NCBI GenBank assembly: GCA_016718505.1
Contig: JADKDE010000004.1
Coordinates: 423,751 to 487,750, forward strand
DNA from: Saprospiraceae bacterium
Lineage (GTDB): Bacteria > Bacteroidota > Bacteroidia > Chitinophagales > Saprospiraceae
Direction: 5' to 3'
DNA: 64,000 bases
Shown here: one piece after another, positions 54,259 through 63,534 of the stretch
Numbering within the stretch: the stretch's first letter is position 1
Layout: each line of letters opens with the position of its first letter
Translations under genes and position numbers: made by a program
Notes under the pieces: model-generated
Told to the model about the DNA's origin: nothing
Database searches by the model: none
What the model saw: the letters and a program-made list of their open reading frames with translations, nothing else

Positions 54259-55617
54259 ATGGCATTTAAAAAAATATTTATCTGTACCCAATGTGCCCAT
54301 GAAAGTCCCAAATGGGAAGGGAAATGTGCTGGATGCGGCCAATGGAATACAATGATAGAGGAGATTATCGAGCGAAAAAAGGATAAAAATGTATTGAGCA
54401 ATACTCGATATACAAAGGGTGAGTTAAAACCTCTGCACGAAGTAAAATCTGTGGAAACTATCCGAATGTCCACCCCTGATGGAGAGCTTAATCGAGTATT
54501 GGGAGGAGGTATCGTACCTGGGTCAGTTGTATTAATTGGTGGGCAGCCAGGTATCGGAAAGTCCACCTTATTGTTGCAGATGGCGATACAAATAGATGCA
54601 AAAGTTTTGTACGTTTCGGGGGAAGAAAGTGCCGAACAAATCAAAATGCGAGCTGATCGGATCGGAATAAAGAATGAAAACTGCTTTGTGTTCACAGAAA
54701 CCAATATCGAGCAAATACAAAAAATGGCTGATGAAATAAAACCGGATTTAGTGGTTATAGATTCTATTCAGACGCTTAGCAGCCAGCATCTCGACTCTAC
54801 AATAGGTAGTATATCCCAGGTGCGTGAGTGCACCAACGAACTCCAGAGGTATGCCAAGGAGAATAATTTAGCCATATTCATCATAGGCCATATCAACAAG
54901 GAAGGAGACATTGCTGGCCCAAAATTGCTAGAACATATCGTAGATACCGTTTTGCAGTTTGAGGGAGATCGGAACTATTTCTATAGAATTTTGAGGACAA
55001 AAAAGAATAGGTTTGGTTCCACGGATGAATTGGGCATATACGAAATGAATGCGACTGGGCTTAGGGAGATTTCTAATCCTTCGGAGTTGCTCATCACCCA
55101 AAAGGATGAAAACCTAAGTGGGAGTGCCATAGGAGCGACCATAGAAGGCTCAAGGCCGATGATGATAGAGGTGCAAGCCCTGGTGTCCAATGCGGTGTAC
55201 GGCAACCCTCAGAGGACGGCTACGGGATTTGATTTAAGGAGGCTTTCTATGTTATTGGCTGTTCTGGAAAAGAAATGTGGATTTCCATTTGGGCAGCAAG
55301 ATGTGTTTCTAAATATGGCCGGAGGAATCAAAGTAGAAGACCCAGCCCTGGATTTGGCGATTGTGATGGCTCTTGTATCCTCCAAGGAAGACATAACCAT
55401 CTTTCCTAATATTTGCTTTGCAGGGGAAATTGGATTGTCTGGTGAAATACGAGCAGTAAGCAGGATAGAGAACCGCATCCAAGAAGCAGAGAAATTGGGG
55501 TTTGAGAAAATTTATATCTCGAAGTACAATACCAAGGGACTTACTATTTCTAGTTATCAAATTCAAGTAATTCCAGTTGGCAAGTTAGAGGATTTATTTG
55601 TTCAATTATTGGGATAA
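54259..55617 (+). CDS. radA: DNA repair protein RadA (Sms)
   Basis: RadA assists branch migration in RecA-dependent recombination. The 452 residues have an N-terminal C4 zinc finger (C9, C12, C23, C26), Walker A GQPGIGKS (95-102), the RadA-specific KNRFG motif (KKNRFGSTDELGIYEM, about 250-265), and the Lon-like C-terminal domain (about 290-452). Everything is in place. The downstream gap contains palindromic repeat copy B. Confidence 0.96.
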   Translation: MAFKKIFICTQCAHESPKWEGKCAGCGQWNTMIEEIIERKKDKNVLSNTRYTKGELKPLHEVKSVETIRMSTPDGELNRVLGGGIVPGSVVLIGGQPGIGKSTLLLQMAIQIDAKVLYVSGEESAEQIKMRADRIGIKNENCFVFTETNIEQIQKMADEIKPDLVVIDSIQTLSSQHLDSTIGSISQVRECTNELQRYAKENNLAIFIIGHINKEGDIAGPKLLEHIVDTVLQFEGDRNYFYRILRTKKNRFGSTDELGIYEMNATGLREISNPSELLITQKDENLSGSAIGATIEGSRPMMIEVQALVSNAVYGNPQRTATGFDLRRLSMLLAVLEKKCGFPFGQQDVFLNMAGGIKVEDPALDLAIVMALVSSKEDITIFPNICFAGEIGLSGEIRAVSRIENRIQEAEKLGFEKIYISKYNTKGLTISSYQIQVIPVGKLEDLFVQLLG

Positions 55618-55626
55618 AACTTAGCT

Positions 55627-55749
55627 GCGTCAGGAATGGGAATGGCCTCGTCAATAACGAGGGTCATCTCAGTAGGAGATGACGGAGCAAAGCGAACCCA
55701 TGGACAGTCCGACCTGATCTCGTCCGTGTGGCGAGAGAAGGAGACGCCC
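55627..55749 (-). repeat. Palindrome-rich interspersed repeat, copy B
   Basis: This 123-base element lies between the stops of radA and the convergent helicase gene. On the - strand it starts gggcgtctcc and ends in ccattcccattcctgacgc, matching copy A at 13220-13326, with the shared core catgggttcgc. It has its own hairpins: gtcatctc-ctact-gagatgac (8 base pairs) and ctcgt-tattg-acgag. The stems differ in sequence from copy A, so the fold is kept while sequence varies. Confidence 0.75.
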
Positions 55750-55757
55750 AAATAATT

Positions 55758-57062
55758 TTACAATAAACTCATTTGATAGTAATCGACAATCTTTTCGTCA
55801 ACAAAAATGTCAGTGGCTTTGATGGGTCTCGATAAAAATATACCGTCCAAATACCGACATCTGCTAAGTGCCACGTAGGTCTGACCGTGGGCGAAAGAGC
55901 CTTTGTCTAAATCTACAAAAACCCTGTCAAAGGTCTTACCTTGGCTTTTGTGAATCGTAATCGCCCAAGCAAGTTTTATGGGCAATTGGCGATACGTACC
56001 GACAACTTCTATGTCAATTTGTTGAGAATTCTCCTTCGACTCGTTCATGATGTATTTGATATTTTGCCATTCGTATGGGAATACTTCGATGATTTTGGTG
56101 GTGTCGCCACTGGCAGGAATTTCGATCTTGATGGAATCGTCCAGGCATTCGAAAACATTCCCTATCGAGCCATTGACATAGTCCTTGTTGGGGTCGTTTC
56201 TGATGAACATCACTTGGGCACCGACTTTGAGTTCTAGCAGCTGATCCGCAGGGAGATTGTTTTGAGAAAAGGCACCATTGACGGATCCAATATAACTAAA
56301 AGCTGGTGAATCAATCTGTAAAAGTTTCGATTTATTGATCAAATCGGCCTTAGCATTGCGTGTGGTCAGCGTAATGGTATTGTCAGTAGAATAGAGTGCA
56401 TTCGGGAAAAATCGCTGATTGAGTAGATCCAAATCATCCTCGTCTATTTGGGCATTTCGAATTCGGTCTAACAGCTTGATGAATGCGCGTTCTTTCTGCC
56501 GAAAGACGTTGGTTAATTCTATCATTTGCATATGGAAACCTTGTTTAAAAACTTTGGCTTCAAAAAAATAAGGTGATTCGTAACCCATTTTTTTAAGGAC
56601 GATGGCGTCTTCTTGGGTGACCACTGGCGGCAACTGGAGTAAATCTCCGAAAAGGAGAATTTGGACGCCTCCAAAAGGCAAATTGGATTTTCTATTTTTC
56701 TGTAAAAAAATGTTCATACGATCAAATAAATCAGCTCGAATCATAGAGACTTCGTCTATAATCAACAATTCCAGAGCTGCGTACATTTTGAACTTGGCGA
56801 CCTTTTTGATCGAAGCGAAGTCTTCGATATAAGGTGCAAATCCAAAGAAAGAATGTATCGTTTGACCGCCTACATTGAGTGCAGCGATGCCAGTAGGGGC
56901 GAGGACCGCGAGGTTTTTTTTATTGGTTCTTTTGATTAAATCCAGCAAGGTTGATTTTCCTGTTCCCGCACGACCCGTGATAAAATAATTGGCATCTGAG
57001 TGATCTAAATCACTTAGGATTTGCCTGAAATCTTGGTTTAGGACGATGGGTTGGAAGTTCAC
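55758..57062 (-). CDS. PIF1-like superfamily 1 DNA helicase
   Basis: The 434-residue cytoplasmic ATPase has Walker A GRAGTGKS (30-37), LLIIDEVSM (Walker B), FGDLLQLPPV and the C-terminal UvrD/RecD-like motif AWAITIHKSQGKTFD plus YVALSRCR. These place it in the PIF1/RecD2-like group that unwinds DNA forks and structured DNA. It overlaps the upstream membrane-protein gene by 4 bases. Confidence 0.92.
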   Translation of the reverse strand: MNFQPIVLNQDFRQILSDLDHSDANYFITGRAGTGKSTLLDLIKRTNKKNLAVLAPTGIAALNVGGQTIHSFFGFAPYIEDFASIKKVAKFKMYAALELLIIDEVSMIRADLFDRMNIFLQKNRKSNLPFGGVQILLFGDLLQLPPVVTQEDAIVLKKMGYESPYFFEAKVFKQGFHMQMIELTNVFRQKERAFIKLLDRIRNAQIDEDDLDLLNQRFFPNALYSTDNTITLTTRNAKADLINKSKLLQIDSPAFSYIGSVNGAFSQNNLPADQLLELKVGAQVMFIRNDPNKDYVNGSIGNVFECLDDSIKIEIPASGDTTKIIEVFPYEWQNIKYIMNESKENSQQIDIEVVGTYRQLPIKLAWAITIHKSQGKTFDRVFVDLDKGSFAHGQTYVALSRCRYLDGIFLSRPIKATDIFVDEKIVDYYQMSLL

Positions 57063-57400
57063 GAATCTTGTTTTGGTTGTTTGCTAAGGATTTTGGTTTC
57101 TATGATATAATATTCTAAACCGATATAAATAATAATCAAAAATAAAATTAAAATGCGTTCGAGGTAGTAATAATTCATCCGTAAAAAGGGTAGGAGCGTG
57201 CTAAGAACGATGGCCAAAAGCCCGATGCTCCATAGAAGCCTTATTTTCATTGATTTGACCTTGGTTTTGGTGGTAAGATCGGCTTCTAATTGCTTAGGTA
57301 ATATGTAAACAGGAAGTAATTTCAACCATTGAAATTTGAATTGATAATACAATCCAAGTCCATAAATGATCATTAAAAATCCAAAAATAAGAAGTAACAT
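57059..57400 (-). CDS. Small membrane protein of unknown function
   Basis: The 113-residue product has about three hydrophobic helices (about 2-20, 55-73, 80-100) and a basic loop between the first two (KTKVKSMKIRLL). No family is recognised. It overlaps the PIF1 gene by 4 bases on the same strand, so it is translationally coupled to it. Confidence 0.65.
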   Translation of the reverse strand: MLLLIFGFLMIIYGLGLYYQFKFQWLKLLPVYILPKQLEADLTTKTKVKSMKIRLLWSIGLLAIVLSTLLPFLRMNYYYLERILILFLIIIYIGLEYYIIETKILSKQPKQDS

Positions 57401-57471
57401 TTCTAATAAAAATTATCAAAAAGGTAAAATATATATATAATTAACAAATATAAAAAATTTAACATAAATAA

Positions 57472-57503
57472 TTTCAACAAATTAAACAAAGTGCCTACTT
57501 TTG
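57472..57503 (+). promoter_or_regulatory. Candidate promoter of the FnIII protein gene
   Basis: TTTC (57472-57475) and TACTTTTG (57496-57503) are 20 bases apart; this matches TTTG/TAnnTTTG except for one base. A leader of about 60 bases follows to the ATG. Confidence 0.45.
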
Positions 57504-57572
57504 TAGATAGACAACGATTATTTTTTTTTATTAAATCTAGATTTTAATTGTAAAATCGCATCAACCACCGTC

Positions 57573-60500
57573 ATGAAAAAAATATTTACATTATTTTTTG
57601 TTTTGGTTAGCCTTTTCTCCTTTTCAAATGCATCTGCTAACTCTTTCATCGAAAAAAAATTAGATTCATCGCTTGAAAAACCTGTGTGCGTGACTCCAAC
57701 CTGGCCAATGGCCAATAGCGTTACTTGTAACAGTGCGCTCATCTCTTGGGATGGCGTAAATGGCGCCGTTTCGTATCAGTTGGATTATAGAGCTATTGGA
57801 AATCCCAGCTGGACAACAATCAACGCATCAAGTGTATATTATAGTCTTTCGGGACTATCGGCCAATACGGCCTATGAATGGCGAGTTAGGACATATTGTG
57901 GAGGGGCAGATTATAGCGCCTATACTTACAATCAATCTTTTACCACCAGTTGTACGACTTATTGCCAAATCCCTACAGGTACTTACGAGACAGGTATCAG
58001 TTCCACAGGTGTTACCTTAAATTGGGCTCCAGCAGCAGGTGCACAAAGTTATTCAGTTGAATATCAAGTGTGGGGTAGTGGCTCTTGGGTTACTGCTAGT
58101 AACACGACAAATAATTCAGTTACGTTATATGGATTGGCATCTAATACCATGTATGAATGGAGAGTGCGCGCCAATTGCAATTATGGCTGGTACAGTCTTT
58201 GGAGTTCATTGGATAGTTTCCAAACTACGGCGGCATATTATCCATGTTCTAGCCCAACTTCACTAAGCAATCTTTACACTTCAAGTACGACAAATACCAT
58301 TAGTTGGTCTGCGGTTTCTGGTGCAATTTCTTACCAAGTTCAATATCGTCAATATTTAGGTACTTGGAATACAGTAATTGTAAATTCCAATTCTTTCTTA
58401 TTGAGTGGGTTGGTATGCAGTGCGAATTATGAATTTTGTGTTAGAGCTTTGTGTTCTTCAGGCAATTATTCTAACTGGTCATATGCGTATTCTTTCCAGC
58501 AAAATTGTACAACATATTGTGGAGCACCTAGTGGACTTTTTGCTACTTTAAGTGGAACATCCAATGCCGTTTTATCTTGGAATGCATCTTACGGAGCTTC
58601 TTATTACGAAATTCAATACAAAGCGACAACCAGCTCAACTTGGCAGTATGCTACAGCGTATGGCACAAATTTCACTATTTACGGTCTATCTCCATGTGTC
58701 ACCTATCATTTTTGTGTAAGAGCGAATTGTGGATCAGGCAATTGGAGTTCTTGGTCTTATGCGCATAATTTCACTACAACTTGTTTGTCTTGTGATGCGC
58801 CAACGTATTTGACAGAAACAAATATTGGTTCAAATACGGCTACATTGAGTTGGGGTAGTGGGGGCAGCGGTGTGCTTTCATATACCTTGCAATATAGACA
58901 AGTAGGTTCTAGCTATTGGACTACCGTCAATAATATATACGGAACTTCAACTACTTTAAATACTCTGTCGCCCAATACCAATTATGAATATGCAGTTAGA
59001 GCAAATTGTCTAAGTGGCTTGTATAGTGGATGGTCAGGAATTCAAGATTTTTGGACAAGCCCAGCTTCGTGTGGTATACCATATGGTATAAATGCTTACA
59101 GTATTACCTCTAATTCTGCCAGTATATCATGGCAATCTGTTAGTGGTGCAGTGGACTATACTCTACAATACAGGGTGGGCAATTATGGCACTTGGAATAC
59201 AATTACAGTTACCAATCCTGCGGCATTCCTTTCGGGCCTTTCACCAGCTACTACATATCAATTATGTATTCGGGCAAATTGCGCATACGGTAACTACGGT
59301 CCTTGGAGCAGTATTTATTCTTTTACAACACTAAGTCCGTTTACGTGCTATGCACCAAATAATTTAGGAACATCGTCTGTTGGTTCGACCTCGGCAACTC
59401 TAACTTGGAATGCCATCCCAGGAGCTAGTTCATATGAAGTTCAATATCGCGCTGGTAACAGTGGCACTTGGACCACTTTGGTGGTCACTACAAATTCATT
59501 GACTTTGACGAATTTATCGTCTTGCAACACCTACCATTTCTGTGTAAGAACACTTTGTAATCCTTATGGAACAAGTACATGGTCGTATAATTATTCATTT
59601 AATACCTATTGTCCACCTGCTGTTTGTACTACTGCACCGACTGGGCTTTCCGTTAGCAATATTGGAGCAAATTCAGCCGTATTGAATTGGGGGGCTGTTG
59701 CTGGGGCAAATTATTATGAAATTCAATATCGATTGAATAATGGTCAATGGGTTGTAGTAAATTCCAATACCAATAGCCTTTCATTGACAGGATTGACGGG
59801 GTGTAGTACCTATCATTTTTGTGTAAGGGCCGTTTGTAGCACAGGTATTTACAGTACATGGTCGTATAATTATTCATTTAACACTACATGTGTACCTCAT
59901 TATTGCACTACGGCACCGACAGGGCTTGGTGTATCAAATGTTGGATTGACCAGCAGTACTTTGAATTGGGCTTCGGTTTCGGGTGCAACCGCATATGAGA
60001 TACAATACAGGCAATCAAGTACATCAAACTGGATTTCAGTAGTGACCATCACTAATAGCATTAATTTGACCAGTTTAAGTGGATGTGCTAGTTATCAATA
60101 TTGTATCAGAGCTGTCTGTGGATATGGTACTTATAGCCCATGGTCATACGCATATTCTTGGGCAACGACTTGTCCGCCACCTTCTTGCACTTGGGCACCG
60201 ACTAATTTAAGTACTTACAATAATACTAATAATGCCATCAATTTACAATGGCAGGCAGTAACTGGAGCAATTTCTTATCAAATTCAATATAGAATTGGCA
60301 CATCTGGGACCTGGTTGTATGCGAATGCAAATACGAATGCAATTGCTCTATCAGGCCTTTCTTTTTGCAGCAATTATTATATTTGCGTAAGGGCAATTTG
60401 TTATGCAGGATCATATAGTCCTTGGTCAAATGTTTACGTATCATCTACTACATGTCCACCGCCAGCATGCAATGTAGCCCCATCGGGGATATCCAGTTAT

Positions 60501-61796
60501 AACGTCAACAGCAATAACACCAATTTATATTGGTTTGCTGTTTCAGGGGCAGTTTCGTATGAAATCCAATACAGACCAGCCAGTTCAAGTACTTGGATAT
60601 TTACCAATTCAACTACAAACAATCTTAGCCTTACAGGTCTAAATCCGTGTACAACGTATCACTTCTGTGTTCGTGCAATATGTTCCTATGGCTCAAGTGC
60701 TTGGAGTTATAATTATAGTTTTACAACCAATTGCGATCCGCATTATGTCTGTAATGCACCAACCAATCTTTCTGAATGGGATATTTGGAATAATAGTGTA
60801 AAATTGATGTGGACAGGTGTTACAAACGCTGGGTCATATACCATCCAATATAGAATACTTGGGACTTCAACGTGGTCATCAGTTACCAATTCGGGATTAG
60901 GAAATATGCAAGATATCTTTGGCTTAGCCTCAGGTACGACCTATGAATGGAGAATTGCTTCAGCATGCAATACTGGTGGATCTAGTGAATTTAGTCCTAT
61001 AAGAACTTTCACAACCACAGGAGGTACGCCTGCAACTGGCTCAAATGACAATGCTTGTGGGGCCTTTAATTTACCAGTCGATTTTACTTGTATAAATACC
61101 CTTGGGAGTACAATTGGGTCAACTGGATCTTCATATCCAGCCGCTCCAACTTCTTGCTATTATTCGCCGAACGATGTTTGGTTTAAAGCAGTATTTCCAC
61201 CAAATGGAGCATTATCCATTAGGACGGCATCAGGTAGCCTCCAAGATGGAGTTATGGCTTTATACAGAGGTTCTGACTGCAATAATCTTACATACTTTAT
61301 GTGCATTGACGACAGTTATGGTACGACGATGCCAACAGTTGATGTGGCAGGAGTGCCCGGAAGCACTTTATGGATAAGGATTTGGGGTTACGGCAATTCA
61401 AATGGAACGTTTAATATCTGCGCAACAACAAGTTCATATCTAATTACAAACACACCGAATGTTAGTTTAAAAGACGATTTAGAGGTATCTTCAAATACGA
61501 CAGAGTTTTCAAATCTCATTTTGAATCAATCAAAAGTAAAAAAGAATGTTGAAATGTTTGTTTATCCGAATCCAGCCAATCAGTATCTTAACGTTGAATT
61601 TGGAAAGCAGTTTATTGGAATGAATGTAGCGTTTAAAATACTAGATTTGTCAGGAAGAGAGCTGGTGAAGGGCATCGAAAACGAGTTGTTTGGCCCATTA
61701 AATATTAATACAAGTGTACTAGTGCCTGGGCTATATTTGTTGGAATGTAAAATAGGAGAGGAGCGAGTAAGAACTAAGATTAGTATAGCTAGATAA
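57573..61796 (+). CDS. Large T9SS-secreted protein with twelve fibronectin type III repeats
   Basis: The 1407-residue protein has a signal peptide (about 1-22), then twelve FnIII domains of about 91-95 residues (about 39-1148), a beta-rich domain with conserved Cys (about 1153-1290), and a type IX secretion C-terminal sorting domain (about 1325-1407, MFVYPNPANQYLNVEFGK). It should be exported through the outer membrane by T9SS and may be an adhesin; no catalytic motif is seen. Repeats 3, 4 and 7-11 carry an extra Cys pair (TYHFCVRA and the C before it), while 1, 2, 5 and 12 have YEWRVR-like strands and no such pair; repeat 6 has only one of the two. Confidence 0.9.
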   Translation: MKKIFTLFFVLVSLFSFSNASANSFIEKKLDSSLEKPVCVTPTWPMANSVTCNSALISWDGVNGAVSYQLDYRAIGNPSWTTINASSVYYSLSGLSANTAYEWRVRTYCGGADYSAYTYNQSFTTSCTTYCQIPTGTYETGISSTGVTLNWAPAAGAQSYSVEYQVWGSGSWVTASNTTNNSVTLYGLASNTMYEWRVRANCNYGWYSLWSSLDSFQTTAAYYPCSSPTSLSNLYTSSTTNTISWSAVSGAISYQVQYRQYLGTWNTVIVNSNSFLLSGLVCSANYEFCVRALCSSGNYSNWSYAYSFQQNCTTYCGAPSGLFATLSGTSNAVLSWNASYGASYYEIQYKATTSSTWQYATAYGTNFTIYGLSPCVTYHFCVRANCGSGNWSSWSYAHNFTTTCLSCDAPTYLTETNIGSNTATLSWGSGGSGVLSYTLQYRQVGSSYWTTVNNIYGTSTTLNTLSPNTNYEYAVRANCLSGLYSGWSGIQDFWTSPASCGIPYGINAYSITSNSASISWQSVSGAVDYTLQYRVGNYGTWNTITVTNPAAFLSGLSPATTYQLCIRANCAYGNYGPWSSIYSFTTLSPFTCYAPNNLGTSSVGSTSATLTWNAIPGASSYEVQYRAGNSGTWTTLVVTTNSLTLTNLSSCNTYHFCVRTLCNPYGTSTWSYNYSFNTYCPPAVCTTAPTGLSVSNIGANSAVLNWGAVAGANYYEIQYRLNNGQWVVVNSNTNSLSLTGLTGCSTYHFCVRAVCSTGIYSTWSYNYSFNTTCVPHYCTTAPTGLGVSNVGLTSSTLNWASVSGATAYEIQYRQSSTSNWISVVTITNSINLTSLSGCASYQYCIRAVCGYGTYSPWSYAYSWATTCPPPSCTWAPTNLSTYNNTNNAINLQWQAVTGAISYQIQYRIGTSGTWLYANANTNAIALSGLSFCSNYYICVRAICYAGSYSPWSNVYVSSTTCPPPACNVAPSGISSYNVNSNNTNLYWFAVSGAVSYEIQYRPASSSTWIFTNSTTNNLSLTGLNPCTTYHFCVRAICSYGSSAWSYNYSFTTNCDPHYVCNAPTNLSEWDIWNNSVKLMWTGVTNAGSYTIQYRILGTSTWSSVTNSGLGNMQDIFGLASGTTYEWRIASACNTGGSSEFSPIRTFTTTGGTPATGSNDNACGAFNLPVDFTCINTLGSTIGSTGSSYPAAPTSCYYSPNDVWFKAVFPPNGALSIRTASGSLQDGVMALYRGSDCNNLTYFMCIDDSYGTTMPTVDVAGVPGSTLWIRIWGYGNSNGTFNICATTSSYLITNTPNVSLKDDLEVSSNTTEFSNLILNQSKVKKNVEMFVYPNPANQYLNVEFGKQFIGMNVAFKILDLSGRELVKGIENELFGPLNINTSVLVPGLYLLECKIGEERVRTKISIAR

Positions 61797-61820
61797 AGAT
61801 TTAGAGTTTAATATAGATAG

Positions 61821-61848
61821 AGCCAATCCAAAAGGGTTGGCTTTTTTT
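61821..61848 (+). terminator. Intrinsic terminator after the FnIII gene
   Basis: Nine base pairs (agccaatcc / gggttggct) with a 4-base loop, followed by a T run, 25 bases after the stop. Confidence 0.85.
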
Positions 61849-61910
61849 CATTGACATAATTTTTTATATCTTAATAAAAAAATAAGAAAAAAATAAAAAC
61901 AAAGATCAGC

Positions 61911-61944
61911 ATTGTGCTAATTTGTAAAAAAGATTATATCTTTG
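61911..61944 (+). promoter_or_regulatory. Candidate promoter for tRNA-Arg
   Basis: ATTG (61911-61914) and TATCTTTG (61937-61944), 22 bases apart, before the tRNA at 61967. It resembles TTTG/TAnnTTTG. Confidence 0.45.
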
Positions 61945-61966
61945 CACTCGCTTTAAAAAGCTAACA

Positions 61967-62040
<74 letters not shown>

Positions 62041-62095
62041 CAGGATTACCTTCTAGGGTGTCTCAAGCCTTACAATCCTTGGTGTTTGTGAGGCT

Positions 62096-62500
62096 TTATT
62101 TTTTATAAGTTTCAATTGATTTAATAGTATTCTGGATATTCGGCAAAGGAATTTGGTTTCCCCAATTGGTATTGATATAACAGATAATATTATTGATTTG
62201 AAATGGAGTTAAAGAACCAAAACCTTCCATAGCTTGAAAATCATAAACTTTTCCATTCACAGTTATTGTGTCTTTTAATCCGAATTTTATGATACGAGGT
62301 AAAATATTTTGGTTATTTACCAAATAATCTGAATGGGCTAATGGTGGATACAATCCTCCCAACCCTAAGCCATTATCTTGGTGGCAGTTTTGGCATAGTT
62401 TTTCATATAGGCGTTTACCTTCGGAGTAGTTATTATCGCCGCAGTTGGTAAATATCAGACACGAAATGAAAAATGAAATTAATCTATAAGTTTTTTTCAC
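62096..62500 (-). CDS. Class I monoheme cytochrome c lipoprotein
   Basis: Electron-carrier lipoprotein of 134 residues. It has a lipoprotein signal (FTNCGDN, about 17-23), one heme site CQNCH, a conserved YPPLAHSDYL segment and a Met (MEGFGSLT) likely to be the sixth heme ligand. It has a GTG start at 62500 (GTGAAAAAAACT) that overlaps the end of the sco1 frame by 17 bases. It probably belongs with the SCO1 gene in a copper/heme cluster. Confidence 0.88.
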   Translation of the reverse strand: MKKTYRLISFFISCLIFTNCGDNNYSEGKRLYEKLCQNCHQDNGLGLGGLYPPLAHSDYLVNNQNILPRIIKFGLKDTITVNGKVYDFQAMEGFGSLTPFQINNIICYINTNWGNQIPLPNIQNTIKSIETYKK

Positions 62501-62651
62501 CCTTTAATGTTTCAATGTCTAAAATGAAGCGATCGACAGAAGTTGGGTCAGTACCATCACAAAAACTTCTAACATGACCTTGTCCATCAAGGAGAATTAA
62601 ATTTCCATTGTGTTCAAATCCACCTGGAGCTTGATCATTTTCTAATGCCAA
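62484..62651 (-). pseudogene. SCO1 C-terminal end, out of frame
   Basis: After the base triplet at 62650-62652 the true SCO1 frame reads LALENDQAPGGFEHNGNLIL, then LDGQGHVRSF, DGTDPTSVDRFILDIE and a stop at 62484. The conserved HxxxxxLLD segment supplies the copper-ligating histidine missing from the truncated frame. It is not an independent gene. Confidence 0.8.
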
Positions 62652-63099
62652 AGAGAGAAAATCCTGCTATTTTTTGTGTTTCACCCTTTTTTCCACTCAG
62701 TAAATGCCACCGTTGGCCGCTTATTTCTAGTTTATTAGCATATCGCTTCAAGGTTGGGATCGAATCATGATAATGATCTATACTAAATGAAACCAAAACG
62801 ATACTGGTGTCTTTGAGATATTTGTCATACACTCGTTTCATCTGCTTCATGGTTTTTGGGCAAATCGTAGGACAAGATGTAAAGAAAAAATTGGCAACGT
62901 AAATTTTATCTTTCAATAACCCATTGGTGACTAGATTTGAATCTTGGTCTTGGAATGAAAAGTCTCCAATCTTATGATAAATCGTGTCCTGACCGTTGAC
63001 TTCATGTTCTCCTAAATAAGGCAATTTAGTGCTTTCAGAATTAAAACAAGCAATGAAAAAAGCCAAGAATAAACCTATTCCTATTATGTATTTTACCAT
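62635..63099 (-). CDS. SCO1/SenC-like copper chaperone, frameshifted after the CxxxC motif
   Basis: The 154-residue frame has a lipoprotein signal (FFIACFN, Cys18), a thioredoxin fold with the copper-binding C76-P-T-I-C80 in FFFTSCPTICPKTM and LVSFSIDHYHDS. It ends wrongly in FGIRK at 62635. One T too many in the run (ccaaagag on the + strand at 62650-62652) moves the frame; the rest is in the preceding entry. SCO1 inserts copper into the CuA centre of cytochrome oxidase. Confidence 0.87.
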   Translation of the reverse strand: MVKYIIGIGLFLAFFIACFNSESTKLPYLGEHEVNGQDTIYHKIGDFSFQDQDSNLVTNGLLKDKIYVANFFFTSCPTICPKTMKQMKRVYDKYLKDTSIVLVSFSIDHYHDSIPTLKRYANKLEISGQRWHLLSGKKGETQKIAGFSLFGIRK

Positions 63100-63107
63100 T
63101 TTTATTT

Positions 63108-63524
63108 CTATTTCGATTGAACTGCGTTTAAAAATTGACGAGCGCCCTCAATGCTAGAAAATGTGATTTCTTTAATATCGGATAATACTACTTTTTGTCT
63201 GTCTAAATAGACTGATTTCTCATTTTTTTCAATGACATCTATAGAATCTCCATAATCTTTCATCCATTTCATCATCAATCGATCACTGGTTTGAAGTTCT
63301 TTGATGATCTTATCGCGGTCAAATTTTTGAAGCACGGTTGTATCCAAGGTTTTGCCAGCGGTTAATAATTCTATGGAATCAATCAAATCATTGAGTTGAA
63401 AATTTCGAGCCATGATGACGTCGTGCAATTCTTCGACCTCTTTTTGTTGAGATGAATGATCTGCACAAGATGAGTAAAAGAATATTGCCAAAAATGATGC
63501 AATACAAATGCTAATTATTTTCAT
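63108..63524 (-). CDS. Small lipoprotein of unknown function
   Basis: The 138-residue product has a lipoprotein signal (FFYSSC, Cys20) followed by mostly helical, charged sequence (coiled-coil like, about 28-105; KKWMKDY-like text in RLMMKWMKDYG). No family is recognised. It is 8 bases upstream of the sco1 start and 10 bases downstream of the ChaN-like gene, so all are one transcript. A role in the copper/heme cluster is inferred. Confidence 0.7.
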   Translation of the reverse strand: MKIISICIASFLAIFFYSSCADHSSQQKEVEELHDVIMARNFQLNDLIDSIELLTAGKTLDTTVLQKFDRDKIIKELQTSDRLMMKWMKDYGDSIDVIEKNEKSVYLDRQKVVLSDIKEITFSSIEGARQFLNAVQSK

Positions 63525-63534
63525 AATTTAAAAT

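Noticed and set aside
57573..61796. FnIII repeat array read as a possible CRISPR or tandem DNA repeat
   Set aside because: Period is about 280 bases with conserved protein frame and varied DNA; it is a protein repeat.
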